From Agrocybe praecox (taxonomy: Eukaryota; Basidiomycota; Agaricomycetes; Agaricales; Agrocybaceae): a DNA stretch of 64,000 nucleotides. The stretch lies in assembly GCA_964017145.1 (NCBI GenBank), contig OZ024840.1:1116001-1180000 (forward strand), in the 5' to 3' direction. The translations under genes and the position numbers were made by a program. Below the pieces are notes generated by a model that saw nothing but the letters and a program-made list of their open reading frames with translations, searched no databases and was not told the origin of the DNA. The first letter of the stretch is position 1. Each line of letters opens with the position of its first letter. Positions 1 through 10,705 of this stretch are shown here, piece by piece.

Positions 1-1022
1 GGGAAGCAGCGGAATAACAACAACTGGTCGAATTCCGGGAGGGACAAGGAGGGATCGACGTCCAATTCGAAAAACCACCACCAACATCAACAACCGGTGC
101 ATGACAATGCGGACGACGGCGAGTACGGCGGCGAAGGACAATGGGGCGAAGAGGAGGAAGAGAGCCGAGAACTGACACACGAAGAAATCTGGGACGACTC
201 TGCGCTTGTGGATGCATGGGACGCGGCGATGGAAGAATACGAAGAGTACCATGGGACAGATAAAGATTGGAAACAGGAGCCGGTCAAGAAATCTGCGCTG
301 TGAGTCTTTGCTATTTGTTTTTTCTTTCTTAATTTTTCTTAAACTCATTGTATGTGCTATACAGATGGTACAACGTCCCCATGGACCCTAGCAAACTCTC
401 ATCGAACGGAGGAGGACCGTTCCTAGCTGCAACTGCATCAACAGATGACGCAGCCCCAGAAGAATCTGAAGAAGACTCCAAACCGCTCGACTTCGACACC
501 TTCGTGCCAACATATGACCCGACTCTCGATCCATCCCCACCCGCGGACTACCCACCCCTCCCACTTCCACCTCCAGCCAACTACACCGGTGTTCCTGCTC
601 CTGCTGGGGATACTACAACCGACTATACCGCACCTGGCCCAGGGCACATAGTCAGCCAAGACGAAGCCTTCCAACGCGCGTTGAGCGCGATGTACTGGGG
701 AGGATATTGGACCGCTATGTATCATGTACGTCTTTTCCCGTCATATTATGTCCCGCCTTTCTGACTGACCACGATCTATCAGGCTCAGCGCCATATATCC
801 CAATCAAACCCCACCAATCTCCCAACGACATCTCCGGCTCCGGCTACAGCTCCTTCTGTGCAGCAAGTATCAGCCGCCGCCAGCGTCCATGTACACGCCG
901 ACAACATTGAAGAAGAAGAATACATCCCGGAGGAAGAAGGAGAAGACGGCAAAATCGAAATCGATCCCGCCGAGGAAGACGAGGAGGAGGAAGATGACGG
1001 CTTGGTTTCGACTCAAAGGTAA
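1..1022 (+). CDS. Survival motor neuron (SMN) protein, 5' partial
   Basis: SMN scaffolds assembly of Sm cores on spliceosomal snRNAs. Three exons are visible: 1-299 (open at the window edge), 365-725 and 783-1022, with clean GT-AG introns. Exon 1 carries LTHEEIWDDSALVDAW, which matches the Gemin2-binding motif of SMN (WDD followed by a helix) and continues into an acidic stretch. Exon 2 is Pro-rich and ends with MYWGGYWTAMYH, matching the C-terminal YG-box oligomerisation helix (spaced Tyr/Gly). A Tudor domain is not obvious, as in yeast SMN proteins. Unusually, exon 3 adds about 80 residues after the YG box, ending in a strongly acidic tail, whereas the YG box is normally near the C terminus. 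The start codon lies upstream of the window or earlier in this exon; the Asn/His-rich N-terminal sequence is in frame from base 1. Two decayed copies occur at 9260-10190 and 51590-52010. Confidence 0.85.
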
Positions 1023-1675
1023 CAAAAAATTACCCATGCGCTCAGAAGGTATAGCAATGGTACTCATGAATTGGGATGCGGGCAATCATGGGATTCTGGG
1101 AATGTTAACGCGGGATCTGGGATTTTCCTACTCTTCTTCGTCGTCCTCACGAACGAATGTGTACGTGTCTCCTAGTGAATAAATAAAAATCTTGAATCTG
1201 ATATATATCTTTATCCGTTCTATAAGACTCTTTTTCTCTTTCTTTGCTTTTTCGATCAAAACAACACGGTGTGGTACGTTCTTCCTCATTTGTGTTATGT
1301 TAATTTCGAAGAGAGAGAAGATACCATCATGTCCTGGCCGTCTTCTTAATCCTTCATGCCAAATCCACAACATGTCATACACCACCTTCATGTCCTTCTC
1401 GTGCTTCAAATAAAACCAAGTAGCATACATGAAACGATATCGAAAAAATGATCACCAACACACCGTAAAAGAAAAGAAAAGCAAACAAACAACACCTTCC
1501 TCTTCCTCTCTTAAAGGCCAGCACCATGCCCTCTCTTCCAAAGCTTGGGCCTACGCGTCAAAACCTCAGCACTCAGCGCTAAAGAGTAATCTCCACATCC
1601 AACCTAGCCAAATAGGAATATACATCCGAGTCCGGGCTCAGCGCTCATCTGCTGCTGCTATGATGAAATTTTAAT
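1023..1675. other. Intergenic region between SMN and the Nup93 remnant
   Basis: This is the 3' region of two convergent genes. No credible coding exon was seen; the small ORFs lack domain content. It is AT-rich after 1180, with TTTATA/TTTTT tracts suited to 3' ends. Confidence 0.5.
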
Positions 1676-2480
1676 CCTCTCATGCACACCAGCGAGCGCA
1701 TCCATCGTCAGCGCGAGGTACATCTGAAGGTTCTCCTGCAACCACTCGTGGAACTCCCTAAACCTAGGTCTAAACTCTTCATCGATGCATCCTCAGAGCG
1801 TCAGGTTATTTTGGCGGTGCTCCCCTGAGAGGGGGGACTTAGGTCGGTTGATTATATGTATTGTCCGCGGGACAAATTATAGATAGCGCTCGGGAATACC
1901 CCTGAAGAGAAGAATACATCCACCCTCCTATCCATCGCCTCCCTAATCTCTCCCTCCCTCTCCACATGCTGCTCTATTCGCGTGCTCATAAGAGTCCCTC
2001 AAATTCTCTCCCGTAATCTTCTGGAGCCCCCGACTCCTGATGCCCCCCTCATCCAGCGTCGGCAGCAGCACGCAGTTCCCCAGCGCATGCGCCAGGAGCG
2101 CGATGATCAACACTCGACTCGTATTCCTCGACTCGGTTGTACTGTACAGCTTGAATTTCGGCCACTGTCGTGCGTCCGAATGACGTGCAGTGCGCAGGAG
2201 GATCCGGGGGTTTTCCTGATGGAAGAGAGGCGGAAGAGCTTGGCCCCGTCGCGTTTTCATGCCGTTCCGGTCAATACGAATCCATAATCTTCCATAATCT
2301 TCCCAACGAATTCCCAAGAGGTCTCAACCTGCTCTTTACCCACCGCACTGCCCTGGTCCGCGCTGAGACAGACGCAGCACACGTACTGCACCGCCTCCTT
2401 CGCCTCCATCTTCACGAATTACCTCACGTACCGCTGGCAGATGATGGTGGATGGATTCATCATTCAACAGAGATCACATG
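1676..2480 (-). pseudogene. Nup93/Nic96 3' remnant
   Basis: On the minus strand this region matches the C-terminal third of the intact Nup93 gene at 48062-51257. The terminal helix reads NLQMYLALTMDALAGV here and NLQVYLTLTMDALAGV in the intact gene. Further upstream there are frame-broken matches to the segments around ILLRAARHS, LLAQALGN and HYERANRA. It reaches upstream to DNA matching intact-gene positions around 50270-50410 and then stops. There are multiple frameshifts, no 5' half, and no start codon. It lies tail-to-tail with SMN, which mirrors the arrangement of the intact Nup93 and the SMN remnant at 48-52 kb. It cannot encode a functional nucleoporin. Confidence 0.85.
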
Positions 2481-2756
2481 AACTTAGTAACTCATAGAAA
2501 AGGGGGATATTAGAGGCTATATTTCCAAAGATACTAAATTTTGTCAGGTTCGCCGATCCACATTTTCCTACCTTTTATTGAGCCTCAAAAATATTAGTAA
2601 TAGTCTATCTACTAGTGTCGAAGTAAGCTGTATTCTACTCTTATCTGTAAATATGCGCTCCCCGAGGTCGTACTCACACTAGAACTTGAATATTTTATAT
2701 TTTTTACGGTCTGTTTGTTCGGAAATTAAGCTCTGCTCTACCCCGATTCATATAAT

Positions 2757-3003
2757 TTATTGGTCTCTAATTCCCGCTGTGCCTCTACTCACAGTACCAG
2801 TGTGACACCCATTAGGTAGTATTATTGATATGATGGGATCCGTTAACCATAGTACTGGACTATTAGTTATTAGTATTTAGAAGCTACGATGATGCACTGT
2901 ATAACCTTGTACCTCTAAAATATGACATTGGTCTCCAATTCCCGCTGTGCTTCTATTCAGAGCACCATTGTGAATACTATCCGACACCCATTAGGCAGTA
3001 TTC
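2757..3003 (+). repeat. Two diverged copies of a ~70-bp repeat
   Basis: The motif beginning ATTGGTCTC(T/C)AATTCCCGCT and ending near ACACCCATTAGG(T/C)AGTATT occurs at about 2757-2825 and again at about 2926-3003. The second copy carries a short internal insertion. The surrounding 2490-3206 stretch is AT-rich with no supported gene. Confidence 0.6.
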
Positions 3004-3206
3004 AATGCACCCTCAGGCCTCACGATTCAAACGACATGCATCTAGTATGGTCGATCGTATATAAGTTGTTACAAACCCTGTCTACATTGCCGATTGGTTC
3101 AACGTAATAAAATACCCAGGGCCACATAATGTTTAACTATATAACGTTGTCGTCTTTAGGTACCCCATAGCATTCCCTTTGACTTACCGTTTAATCGCTC
3201 ATTTCC

Positions 3207-4610
3207 ATGCTTAAATTAGCCACAATTCCTCAAGTCACATTGTCCGGTGCGGTCATTTTGCTTCTCGTCGAGAGTTGCAGCCCGCTGAAAAAACCTTTTT
3301 TAATAGCGTTAATTTTTACATTTCACTCGGTGGCCATTTTGGCAACTCTTACGAGGCTGTTCCACCGGTATAGAACTCGCCGGCTCTGGTGGGATGATTT
3401 CTGGGCCCTGGTGGCCCTTTTGAGCGATATTGGTGTCTCCGCGTTATATTTGGTCTATTCTCTTAATTTCACGCCAACACAGAGACCCCAAGGTAAGCCG
3501 TGCTGGTTCCTTGCCCTTACAATTTTCCAATCAGGATACATAAACATCATAATAGATCCAAAAAACACTGGCGTACCTACGGCCTCGGGTCTCGCAATAC
3601 GATGGCTGAGCGTGATGTTTTATACTATTACACTTTGGTGTGGTTTCCGTATTTCTTAATGCAACTACCTCTCCTAGTTCTGATTTTTATGTCTTGAATA
3701 TAGGACCGCAAGGTTAACGGTCGCGGTAACAATTGTCAGGCTTCTCCCCGATGGACGAGCACGACGCGTAGCGAAAGGGGTGTCCTTTATATTTGGACTT
3801 ATGGTGGTGGCTATAATTCTTCAAAAGGTTGTGTCATGCACTCCCTTGCAAGGAAGCGCTAAACCGTGTGCCTCGGTCAAGGGCTATGAGGCATTTACTG
3901 CGATCTTGGAACTTGTTAGTGAGTATCAACAATAGCTCTAATATTTCCCAACTCTCATTTTTCCATTCTTTTATCTTTAAAGCCGATGGTCTAGCAGACC
4001 CGTGGTTAATCTGCGCACCTGCCTATATTATCCTAAAGATGAAGCTTCAACGTTCACATAAGAAGCTGGTGCTCGCTTTATTCCTGTGTGGAATTTTTAC
4101 CTCTATGGCGAGCATTTCCCATGCCGTGTTTCTCTTCATAAATGTACCTTTATGGGTGATGTTTACGGCACACATACAGGTATAAACGTCCAAAAACTTG
4201 GTGGTTTTGACATGATTTATTGACCCTTTCCATTCACGCAGGTCACAGTAGCCATTATCGTCTCCAATTTACTCGTGGTGGTCACTACTATTTATCGTGC
4301 TTTCATAAGTCGGTCGAACAGGGACGGAGCTCAAAACACAACGAATGATCCCAGCAACGAGGACTCATCCGAATCGACTACTCCACTTACTGAACAGGTT
4401 ACTAATTACACCTCGAGCTCGTCAACAAGGCACACCACGACTGTTGAGCTTACCGATCTATCGCACTTGGGATCTACATTTGAAGAGACCGATGCTACTG
4501 GTATATCGTACCCCACCACCGAGACGCCCAGTGCACTTCAGTCGACGAATATCAGTTCGTTTTCGTACCCATCACATTTACAAACATTACCCGCTGCTTG
4601 CGTAGGCTAG
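3207..4610 (+). CDS. Seven-transmembrane protein, fungal rhodopsin-like family
   Basis: Five exons (3207-3492, 3535-3637, 3704-3918, 3983-4179, 4242-4610) join in frame to 389 residues. The protein is dominated by hydrophobic helices. After the second helix it has a basic loop followed by RRLWWDDFWAL, typical of the fungal rhodopsin-domain integral membrane family (PTH11-like and basidiomycete relatives). A later ARLTVAVTIVRLLPDG helix also fits that family. The last about 100 residues are a Ser/Thr-rich cytoplasmic tail with no obvious domain, a likely phosphorylation or arrestin-like regulatory region (inference). These proteins are putative receptors at the plasma membrane with unknown ligands. 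The start is the first ATG giving a complete first membrane helix. The 200-N gap starts 52 bases after the stop, so the 3' end is not fully resolved. Family assignment is by pattern, not a database match. Confidence 0.75.
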
Positions 4611-4662
4611 ATTTAATACAATAACACTCTTTACATATATATTCATAACTTATATTTTGTCT

Positions 4663-4862
4663 NNNNNNNNNNNNNNNNNNNNNNNNNNNNNNNNNNNNNN
4701 NNNNNNNNNNNNNNNNNNNNNNNNNNNNNNNNNNNNNNNNNNNNNNNNNNNNNNNNNNNNNNNNNNNNNNNNNNNNNNNNNNNNNNNNNNNNNNNNNNNN
4801 NNNNNNNNNNNNNNNNNNNNNNNNNNNNNNNNNNNNNNNNNNNNNNNNNNNNNNNNNNNNNN
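4663..4862. other. Assembly gap (200 N)
   Basis: A run of exactly 200 N, most likely a nominal-size scaffold gap. It lies next to a tandem-repeat array, so the missing DNA may be repetitive. Confidence 0.95.
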
Positions 4863-5027
4863 GTGGTTTAATGCTATGATCGAAAAATATATAAAGTCAC
4901 AATTAAAGTGAATATAAGGAGGGCTTGGAATACCTCAGAAGAATGGAGAAATTAGTAGGGGGAATCAAGTGTGCGCAGCCTCACTATTGTGAGCGCACTA
5001 TTGATGTGTTTGATGCGCACTTCCAAA

Positions 5028-5365
5028 TCCGGAAGTGGCTGTGCCACAAATGCGGACTTAGTCGAAAAACATGTTTTGAGCAATGCAACTGTTGAGCGGG
5101 GCATCCGGACACAAATATTGACCTTGGTCCGGCACTTCCGTAACAACAGCATGATGTTGATCCGGGGGAGCCGCCCATCCTTGCTGACTTTGGACCGGCA
5201 CTTCCGAAATTCACAGCATGACTTGTTAAAAATAACAAATTAATCATGTAAAACCGGCTACTCCGGACACTCAGTTCTTTGCAGACCGGAATTGCCGGTT
5301 GACTTCTAGTTAGTTTAACCGGCTACCCCAGTCAACTGGCAGTTATGACCGGAAATTCCGGATGC
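5028..5365. repeat. 33-bp-period array of CGG-N5-CCG palindromes
   Basis: Inverted CGG half-sites with a 5-base spacer begin at 5097, 5130, 5163 and 5196, exactly 33 bp apart. They continue at 5255, 5287, 5320 (degenerate, CCA instead of CCG) and 5350. The underlying unit of 33 bp ends in a TTG-like triplet, and units at 5127 and 5193 are the most alike, suggesting a 66-bp higher-order period. Two poorer units precede 5097. One more isolated CGG-N5-CCG occurs at 5635. CGG inverted pairs are the classical target type of Zn2Cys6 fungal transcription factors; whether that applies here is inference. Confidence 0.75.
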
Positions 5366-5632
5366 AGAATTGACCTCACTTGTTAAAAGTGAATGTCTGG
5401 TAAGTACCACAGCAGGACTTCAATATTTTAATCAGTTGCAAGATAAAAATATTTTACCTTTGACATACTGGTAGGAATGTTGCCATCAATTTTATTTTTT
5501 TGTTTTGTTTTGTTTTGGCCCCTACATCCATATTAGACAAACTAAATATTTTGCATTCTACACCTTATGTACTGATAAATGAAGTCTATAATTTGAGTGT
5601 TTCCGGGTGAGCCAGTCATTTGGTGTGGTTGA

Positions 5633-5876
5633 AGCGGATGCTCCGCTAAATTACTTAGTTAAATTATGGGTGGGCCGGTCATTCAGCTAATTTGTAGTAT
5701 GGTTACTCCGTGCACCAGCTTCAATTCTAGCGGAATCCGCTAGACCGTATGGTACGGGTATTTAATTTCAAAGAGCCCAGCCGTACAGTATGGGGATTAT
5801 GTTTATTAGAGCCGACTCCGCTACCCACGTATGGCATGGGAATTGGGTCACCTCCGGTAATACGTACTAGTACGTA
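5633..5876. repeat. Cluster of short perfect palindromes
   Basis: Successive inverted repeats are AGCGGA/TCCGCT at 5634-5647, CTAGCGGA/TCCGCTAG at 5727-5743, ACCGTA/TACGGT-like at 5744-5757, and the perfect 16-mer TACGTACTAGTACGTA at 5860-5875. No protein-coding explanation was seen. They lie immediately upstream of the ZZ-domain gene and could be regulatory. Confidence 0.55.
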
Positions 5877-5898
5877 ACTATGCTACTGTCCTATGTGA

Positions 5899-7107
5899 TT
5901 TGCAATCGGAGTTGTCCTTTTTGAGGTCCAATCTAGATTGTGCTCCTCGTCCTTCTTCACCGAAAGATTTCATGAGCGACGACAATGGATTGAGCTTTAC
6001 GGCCGTTATTATTATAATGAATGGGTCCTGGAGAGGACACGAGGTTTCCTCTCTGCAGAACAGTATAAAACCTTGTCCTTGTTTACTTGGCAAATTAATC
6101 CCGTAAATGCGTTTATTTATCGGTCCCAAGGACTCTATCTCTACGAGCGATTAAATTACTACCGGTGAGTGCGGTCTATGTATACCATAACAGTATTAAC
6201 CTGAGGTTTCTTCCTGCAGAGGGGCATATATATGCGATGCATGTCGACAACAACAAATAATCTTCACAAGGTTTTCGTGCATTACATGTGTCCACGACGA
6301 TATGGCCGACCAGGTCGATCTCTGCCCTGAATGCATCGAGTCTCCGGTTCCGGAGGATAAATTCATCCATCGAACCTCTCACTCTTTACTGAAGATCGTT
6401 TCTTACTTTTCAAAATCCGAATATCCCATAGTCATACCCCAAGCCAGAGAAAAATCTGAGCGGGTAAAAGCCCGGTTCCGTAAAGCGGCCACCAGGAACG
6501 GTGAACATTTGAAGGATCGCATGATTCAAGGACCTCCAGATGGCACCAAATTTAAACCAGGACCAGGCCGTGACTCTTTGGGTAACTCGGTTCGAAAACG
6601 GGAAGAAGATACTGATGATTTGCTTTGCGCGATCTGCGAGGAAAATGTTCAACTGCCGTGTTGGACATGTGTTACTTGTGGTGAGTACATCTTATTTCTC
6701 CGGGCTCAATAAAACTTTTTAACGTATATTTTATATAAGTACTAGCACATGATATTCTCATATGTTACGAGTGCGAACGAAAAGGAAGGCCAATGCGGCG
6801 AAGGAAGTATCAGTTCGAAATGCATTCGACGAACCACAAGATGCTGCGAATCATGGATGACGTCGAAGTCAAAAACAATGGAGGACAGATGAGTTCTGTT
6901 GAGCGGCAACTGGAAAAATTGGAAAATCGCTTCGAGGAAAGGTTTAATGCTTTGGACAGCAAAGTGGAGCTTTTGGGTAGCAAAGTGGAGAGTTTGAATA
7001 GCAAAGTGGAGAGATTGGACTCACAGCTAACCCGACTGGTGGAGATGATGGAGCGAATTACAGGGTCATTAATTCCACCGGCAGCGGAGAAAGAAAGAAA
7101 CTTATAG
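5899..7107 (+). CDS. Double ZZ-type zinc finger, coiled-coil protein (5' end unresolved)
   Basis: Visible exons are about 5899-6164, 6220-6680 and 6746-7107. The first ZZ finger spans the first intron: GAYICDACRQQQ, then FSCITC, then LCPEC, with downstream HRTSHSLLKI supplying the His pair. A second ZZ finger spans the second intron: LLCAICEEN, CWTCVTC, LICYECE and HSTNHKMLRI. Both keep the C-x2-C pairs and terminal histidines of the family. The C terminus is a coiled coil with a 7-residue repeat (SKVELLG, SKVESLN, SKVERLD), also visible as a 21-bp DNA repeat. ZZ fingers usually bind protein or peptide ligands; fungal multi-ZZ proteins are poorly characterised. The open frame begins after a stop at 5896 and lacks an in-frame ATG before 6164, so at least one upstream exon is missing from this model. 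Palindromes lie just upstream. Confidence 0.7.
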
Positions 7108-9259
7108 TTTGTAATGCGGAGGACCAGGATTCTTCAGCAAGTGTCTGACCCAATCAAACACACGAAAATCTTTCTGAGGATAGCATCCAGTGCACACAGC
7201 GGGTGCGAGCAGCTAGTGTCTGTGTCTCAATACTTGAGAAAATACAAGCTAATATGGCGGTCAATCCGTACAAAAATTAAATCGCACCGCACAACTTTAT
7301 TCAGGGCAAGGGGAAAGTGACGCGCTATAGGGAAAGTTACATGACTTGATAATTACCTTTCAGAACACTGATCTGTATCCCATGCACATTTTACTGCAGT
7401 ATAAAGACCACAATAGGTACCAGATAATGTCAAAAAAAAAAGTTAGTTTTTTACAATATGAAAGACCATAAAATCATTGTGCGGCGCGTCACTCCCGATC
7501 TATGCCGCGTCACGGAAGCGTTGCCGCCGCGGTAACCGGCAAGCTGGAGTCTGTTGCCCATCAAGGGCGCGTCACACATTTTCTTTGGAAATGCCAGAAC
7601 AGTGTAGTTAATTTGAGGTCAAAAGTTAGTATGATAGGCTTTCTACGTACGTCTTATTACTTAGAGAGCGTCAAAGTGTAAAATGAAGTGAATAAAGACG
7701 TCTCAACCCATTTCTCGGCAAATGCAATACAAATCCTTCCGAAATTATAGCTTGAAGTGATAATATCAAACAAGAGTTGACCAGAGGGATCATGAACAGG
7801 ATTGCTTACCTCGCTTTAGTGAAAATACAATAGTCGACTAGTCATCTTAGTGAACATATTTTAAGCCATGTAATGATACTTATAATCTGGTCAAAATGAT
7901 CCAAATATTTGATTTTTCAAAAATCCCAATGAGCGTGCGCGGGAATTTTTACCCTAAAGCCTTGACCGCCATAGCCATACTGGGACAAGTGAGCAGCGCG
8001 CATATTTCAAACTCAGCGCATGCGCAACAATAACGTCTTCCAGGGGTGCGCGAGCGCAATGATTACCAGCGCGCAATTTTGAGCTTGCATCTCAGCACGC
8101 GCATCTCTAGGACTAAGGAGTTATTATGAATTCGATTTCGAGTAGATTACTACCAATGTGTGAGTGATGAACGTAAAGAAAGTAAGTACCTATAGAGAAC
8201 TTTATTTGAGATGACGTCAAGTGAGGAACTGGACCCGCAAGAGAGGAATGTATTTCCGAGAACTTGAGTTTAGCAGCGTCGTTTTCGGCAAAGTTGGAGT
8301 TGGGATCCAAAAGTCGTTTATTTGCGGAAATGTATAATACACGGGTTCTCTTATGTATATAAGGAGGGCAAAGTTGACTGGAAAGAACAACAGCTCTTCG
8401 GGGCTTGTCTTTCATAGTCTCCTCTCCTCCTTTTCCTACTCATCACGAGCGACGACGAGGACAAGCCATGCATCCACCACCCTCATGGTGCCTGGGTTTA
8501 CTCACCATTGAACACCTTCAATACGTCCGCCCCAGCCGATGATGCACGACGACTACTTAGGACGTTCACAGTCCCAACGAGTCTTGGTCATTCGAGGTGT
8601 TCCGTGCCGCGTTCGCTGTTTGCTGGTGGGTTCTTCTGAGATCTAGGTATGTCTGTACTCCTCTTGTTCGAAAGATAGCGGTCCTCCCTCTGTGAGCATC
8701 TATGTGCTCGCACCAACGGATTGGTCCAGACGAAAGGACAGTGTTTGAGGACAGGTACCGTATACGAGGCTCGGAGTACTCGATGCGAATCCGTGCGGTG
8801 AGGATTTGTCTGGGTTTTGATGTGCAAACGCGTTCGTTGGCTGCTGGTGAGCACCTTTCTGTGTTTCCAATACGATCGAGTGCTTACTTTCTTTTCTATA
8901 GTGATGCTTCATTAATCATTGCTCGTTGGTTTTGACAGCTCACGATGGATGCAGCCGGCTGAAAGATGTGCAAAAATGTAAAAGCACTCACCTCGGGTTT
9001 GAAAGATGTCGGTCCCGCCCATGCGAACACGCGGAACGGAACGATGACCAGGAGAGGTGACCACTCGCGGCTGCAGCGGTAAGGGATGTATCGAAGAACA
9101 TGCGAACTTTGCAGAAAGGTGAGCAACAGACGAAAACGCGAGGAACATCGAACTAACCTGTGACGATCAGGGATGGCCACGAAGAAGTGAGACATGAACG
9201 AAGGGCATGACGCACACAGGGGTATCAGGCTAGTCAGGGGTATAGGGATGTTGGTCAAT
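7108..9259. other. Gene-poor interval
   Basis: No supported exon was found on either strand. GCGCGTCAC occurs at about 7482 and 7568, with GCCGCGTCAC at 7503, and a cluster of GCGC words lies at 7930-8110. Short ORFs near 8113-8415 and 8588-9258 have no recognisable domain. AT-rich stretches suggest decayed sequence. Confidence 0.4.
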
Positions 9260-10190
9260 CGAACCAGTTCGGGTCGCGATCCCCTACAGCGAAGGAGCTC
9301 GTTGGGAGATTGGTGGGGCTTGATTGGGCTATGTGGCGCCGAGCCTGAGGCCTGATAGGTTGTGGTTAGTCAGGAAGATGGGGCATCGAAAAGACGTACA
9401 TGATACATGGCGGTCCAATATCCACCCCGGTACATCGCGCGTTGGATGGCTTCGTCTTGGCTGACTATGTGGTTCGCGCTAGGTGCGGTATAATCAATTG
9501 TAGTATCACCAGCAGGAGCAGGAGCACCGGTTTAGTTCGCTGTAGGTGGAAGTGGGAGGTGGGTAGTCCGCGGGCGGGGATGGATCGAGAGTCGGGTCGT
9601 GCGTTGGCACGAAAGTGTTGAAATCGAGCGGTTTGGAGTCTTCTTCGAATTCTTCTTCTTTTGGTGCTGGGTCGTCTGCTGCCGCTAGGAACGGTCCTCC
9701 TCCGTTCGATGAGAGTTTTCTATGGTCCATAGGGACGTTGTACCATCTGATAAAATGAGCATGAAAAAAAAATAAGACTAGTAAAGACTTACAGAGCAGA
9801 TTTATTGACCGGCTCCTGCTTCCAATCTTTATCTGTCCCGTGGTACTCTTCGCATTCCTTCATAGCCGCCATGCGTCCACGAGCGCAGAGTCATCCCAGA
9901 TTTCTTCGTGTGTTAGTTCCCGGCTCTCCTCCTCTTCGCCCCATTGTCCTTCGCAGTCGTACTCGCCGTCGTCCGCATTGCCATGCATTCGTTGTTGATG
10001 TTGGTGGTGGCTTTTCGAATTGGACGTCGATCCCTCCTTGTCCCTCCAATTGTTGTTATTCCGATGCTTCCCCTTCTGGTTGTTAAGATTCTTCTTCCTC
10101 TTTTTTTGCCGGTGGTGGATGTCCAGCGGAATTCGAATTACTAAACGTTGTTGGCAGTAGAACTGCGTTATCCGGAGCATCATATGGTAG
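9260..10190 (-). pseudogene. SMN pseudogene
   Basis: This copy is collinear with the SMN gene at 1-1022, read on the minus strand from about 10190 to 9260. The Asn/His-rich N terminus, EEIWDDSALVDAW, the PLDFNTFVPTHDP segment and the GGYWTAMYH YG box are all recognisable, and the intron positions are conserved. A 4-base loss directly after the DAW codons shifts the frame and gives a stop (GCATGGCGGCTATGA). Further indels break exon 2, and exon 3 is truncated near 9290. It shares about 60 bp of 5' flank (around 10260-10330) with the remnant at 51590-52010. No functional product is expected. Confidence 0.85.
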
Positions 10191-10419
10191 AGTGATATCG
10201 TCGTAGGAGATTATAGACCTAGACATCGTGGACGTGGACTTGTATGAAGTGTGCGCCTGCAAGGGGCGAGGTGGGGAGCCTGGGAGCCTGGCGCGTCAGA
10301 AGGAACTATTTTGAAATTTTAAACTCCGCAATCTAAGTGACGCTCTGTGACGCGCTGTACAGGAACAACGCATTCTCTATAAATCTTATAATTTGGGGTA
10401 AAATACACGTTAAATTTAA

Positions 10420-10705
10420 ATTTGAAGGCCATGCACGACAACATAATATACGTCCACCAGGGAGAGAAATAAAGAAAGAACTTGTTGTGCTATATTCAAT
10501 ATTGATCCTACTTATCTCACGTTAGAGTAACTCTTAGTATAAGTATAAGAATAGGTTATCACTCACAAAACGCGAAACAAGGGGAGCCGTGGTTCATAAA
10601 ATAGGTGTGTGTCGAACTGAGACGTGATCTTTAACTTTAGTGTGGATATTGGAACGTCAGCACAACCGTAAGGGATCATGAACGATGAACTGGAAGGGGT
10701 TACAA
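10420..10705 (+). repeat. Repeat family R, 5' fragment
   Basis: It matches the first about 280 bases of the longer R copies at 20738, 47405 (reversed) and 55042. Shared landmarks are CATAATA(T)ACGTC, TTGTTGTGCTATATT, ATAGGTTAT, GAAACAAG(G/A)GGAGCC and GTCGAACT(G/A)AGACGT. The similarity stops around the AAGGGGTTA landmark. It lies just 5' of the SMN pseudogene. Confidence 0.75.

Noticed and set aside
5028..5243. Protein with 11-residue repeats encoded by the 33-bp array
   Set aside because: Frames on both strands are open for only about 90 codons, lack composition typical of a protein, and the later array units contain stops and change spacing.
5028..5365. CRISPR array
   Set aside because: Units are diverged, spacers are not unique segments of constant length between identical repeats, and the organism is a fungus.
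8588..9258. Small genes on the minus strand near 9 kb
   Set aside because: No domain, no consistent splice structure and overlapping frames of similar length on both strands.
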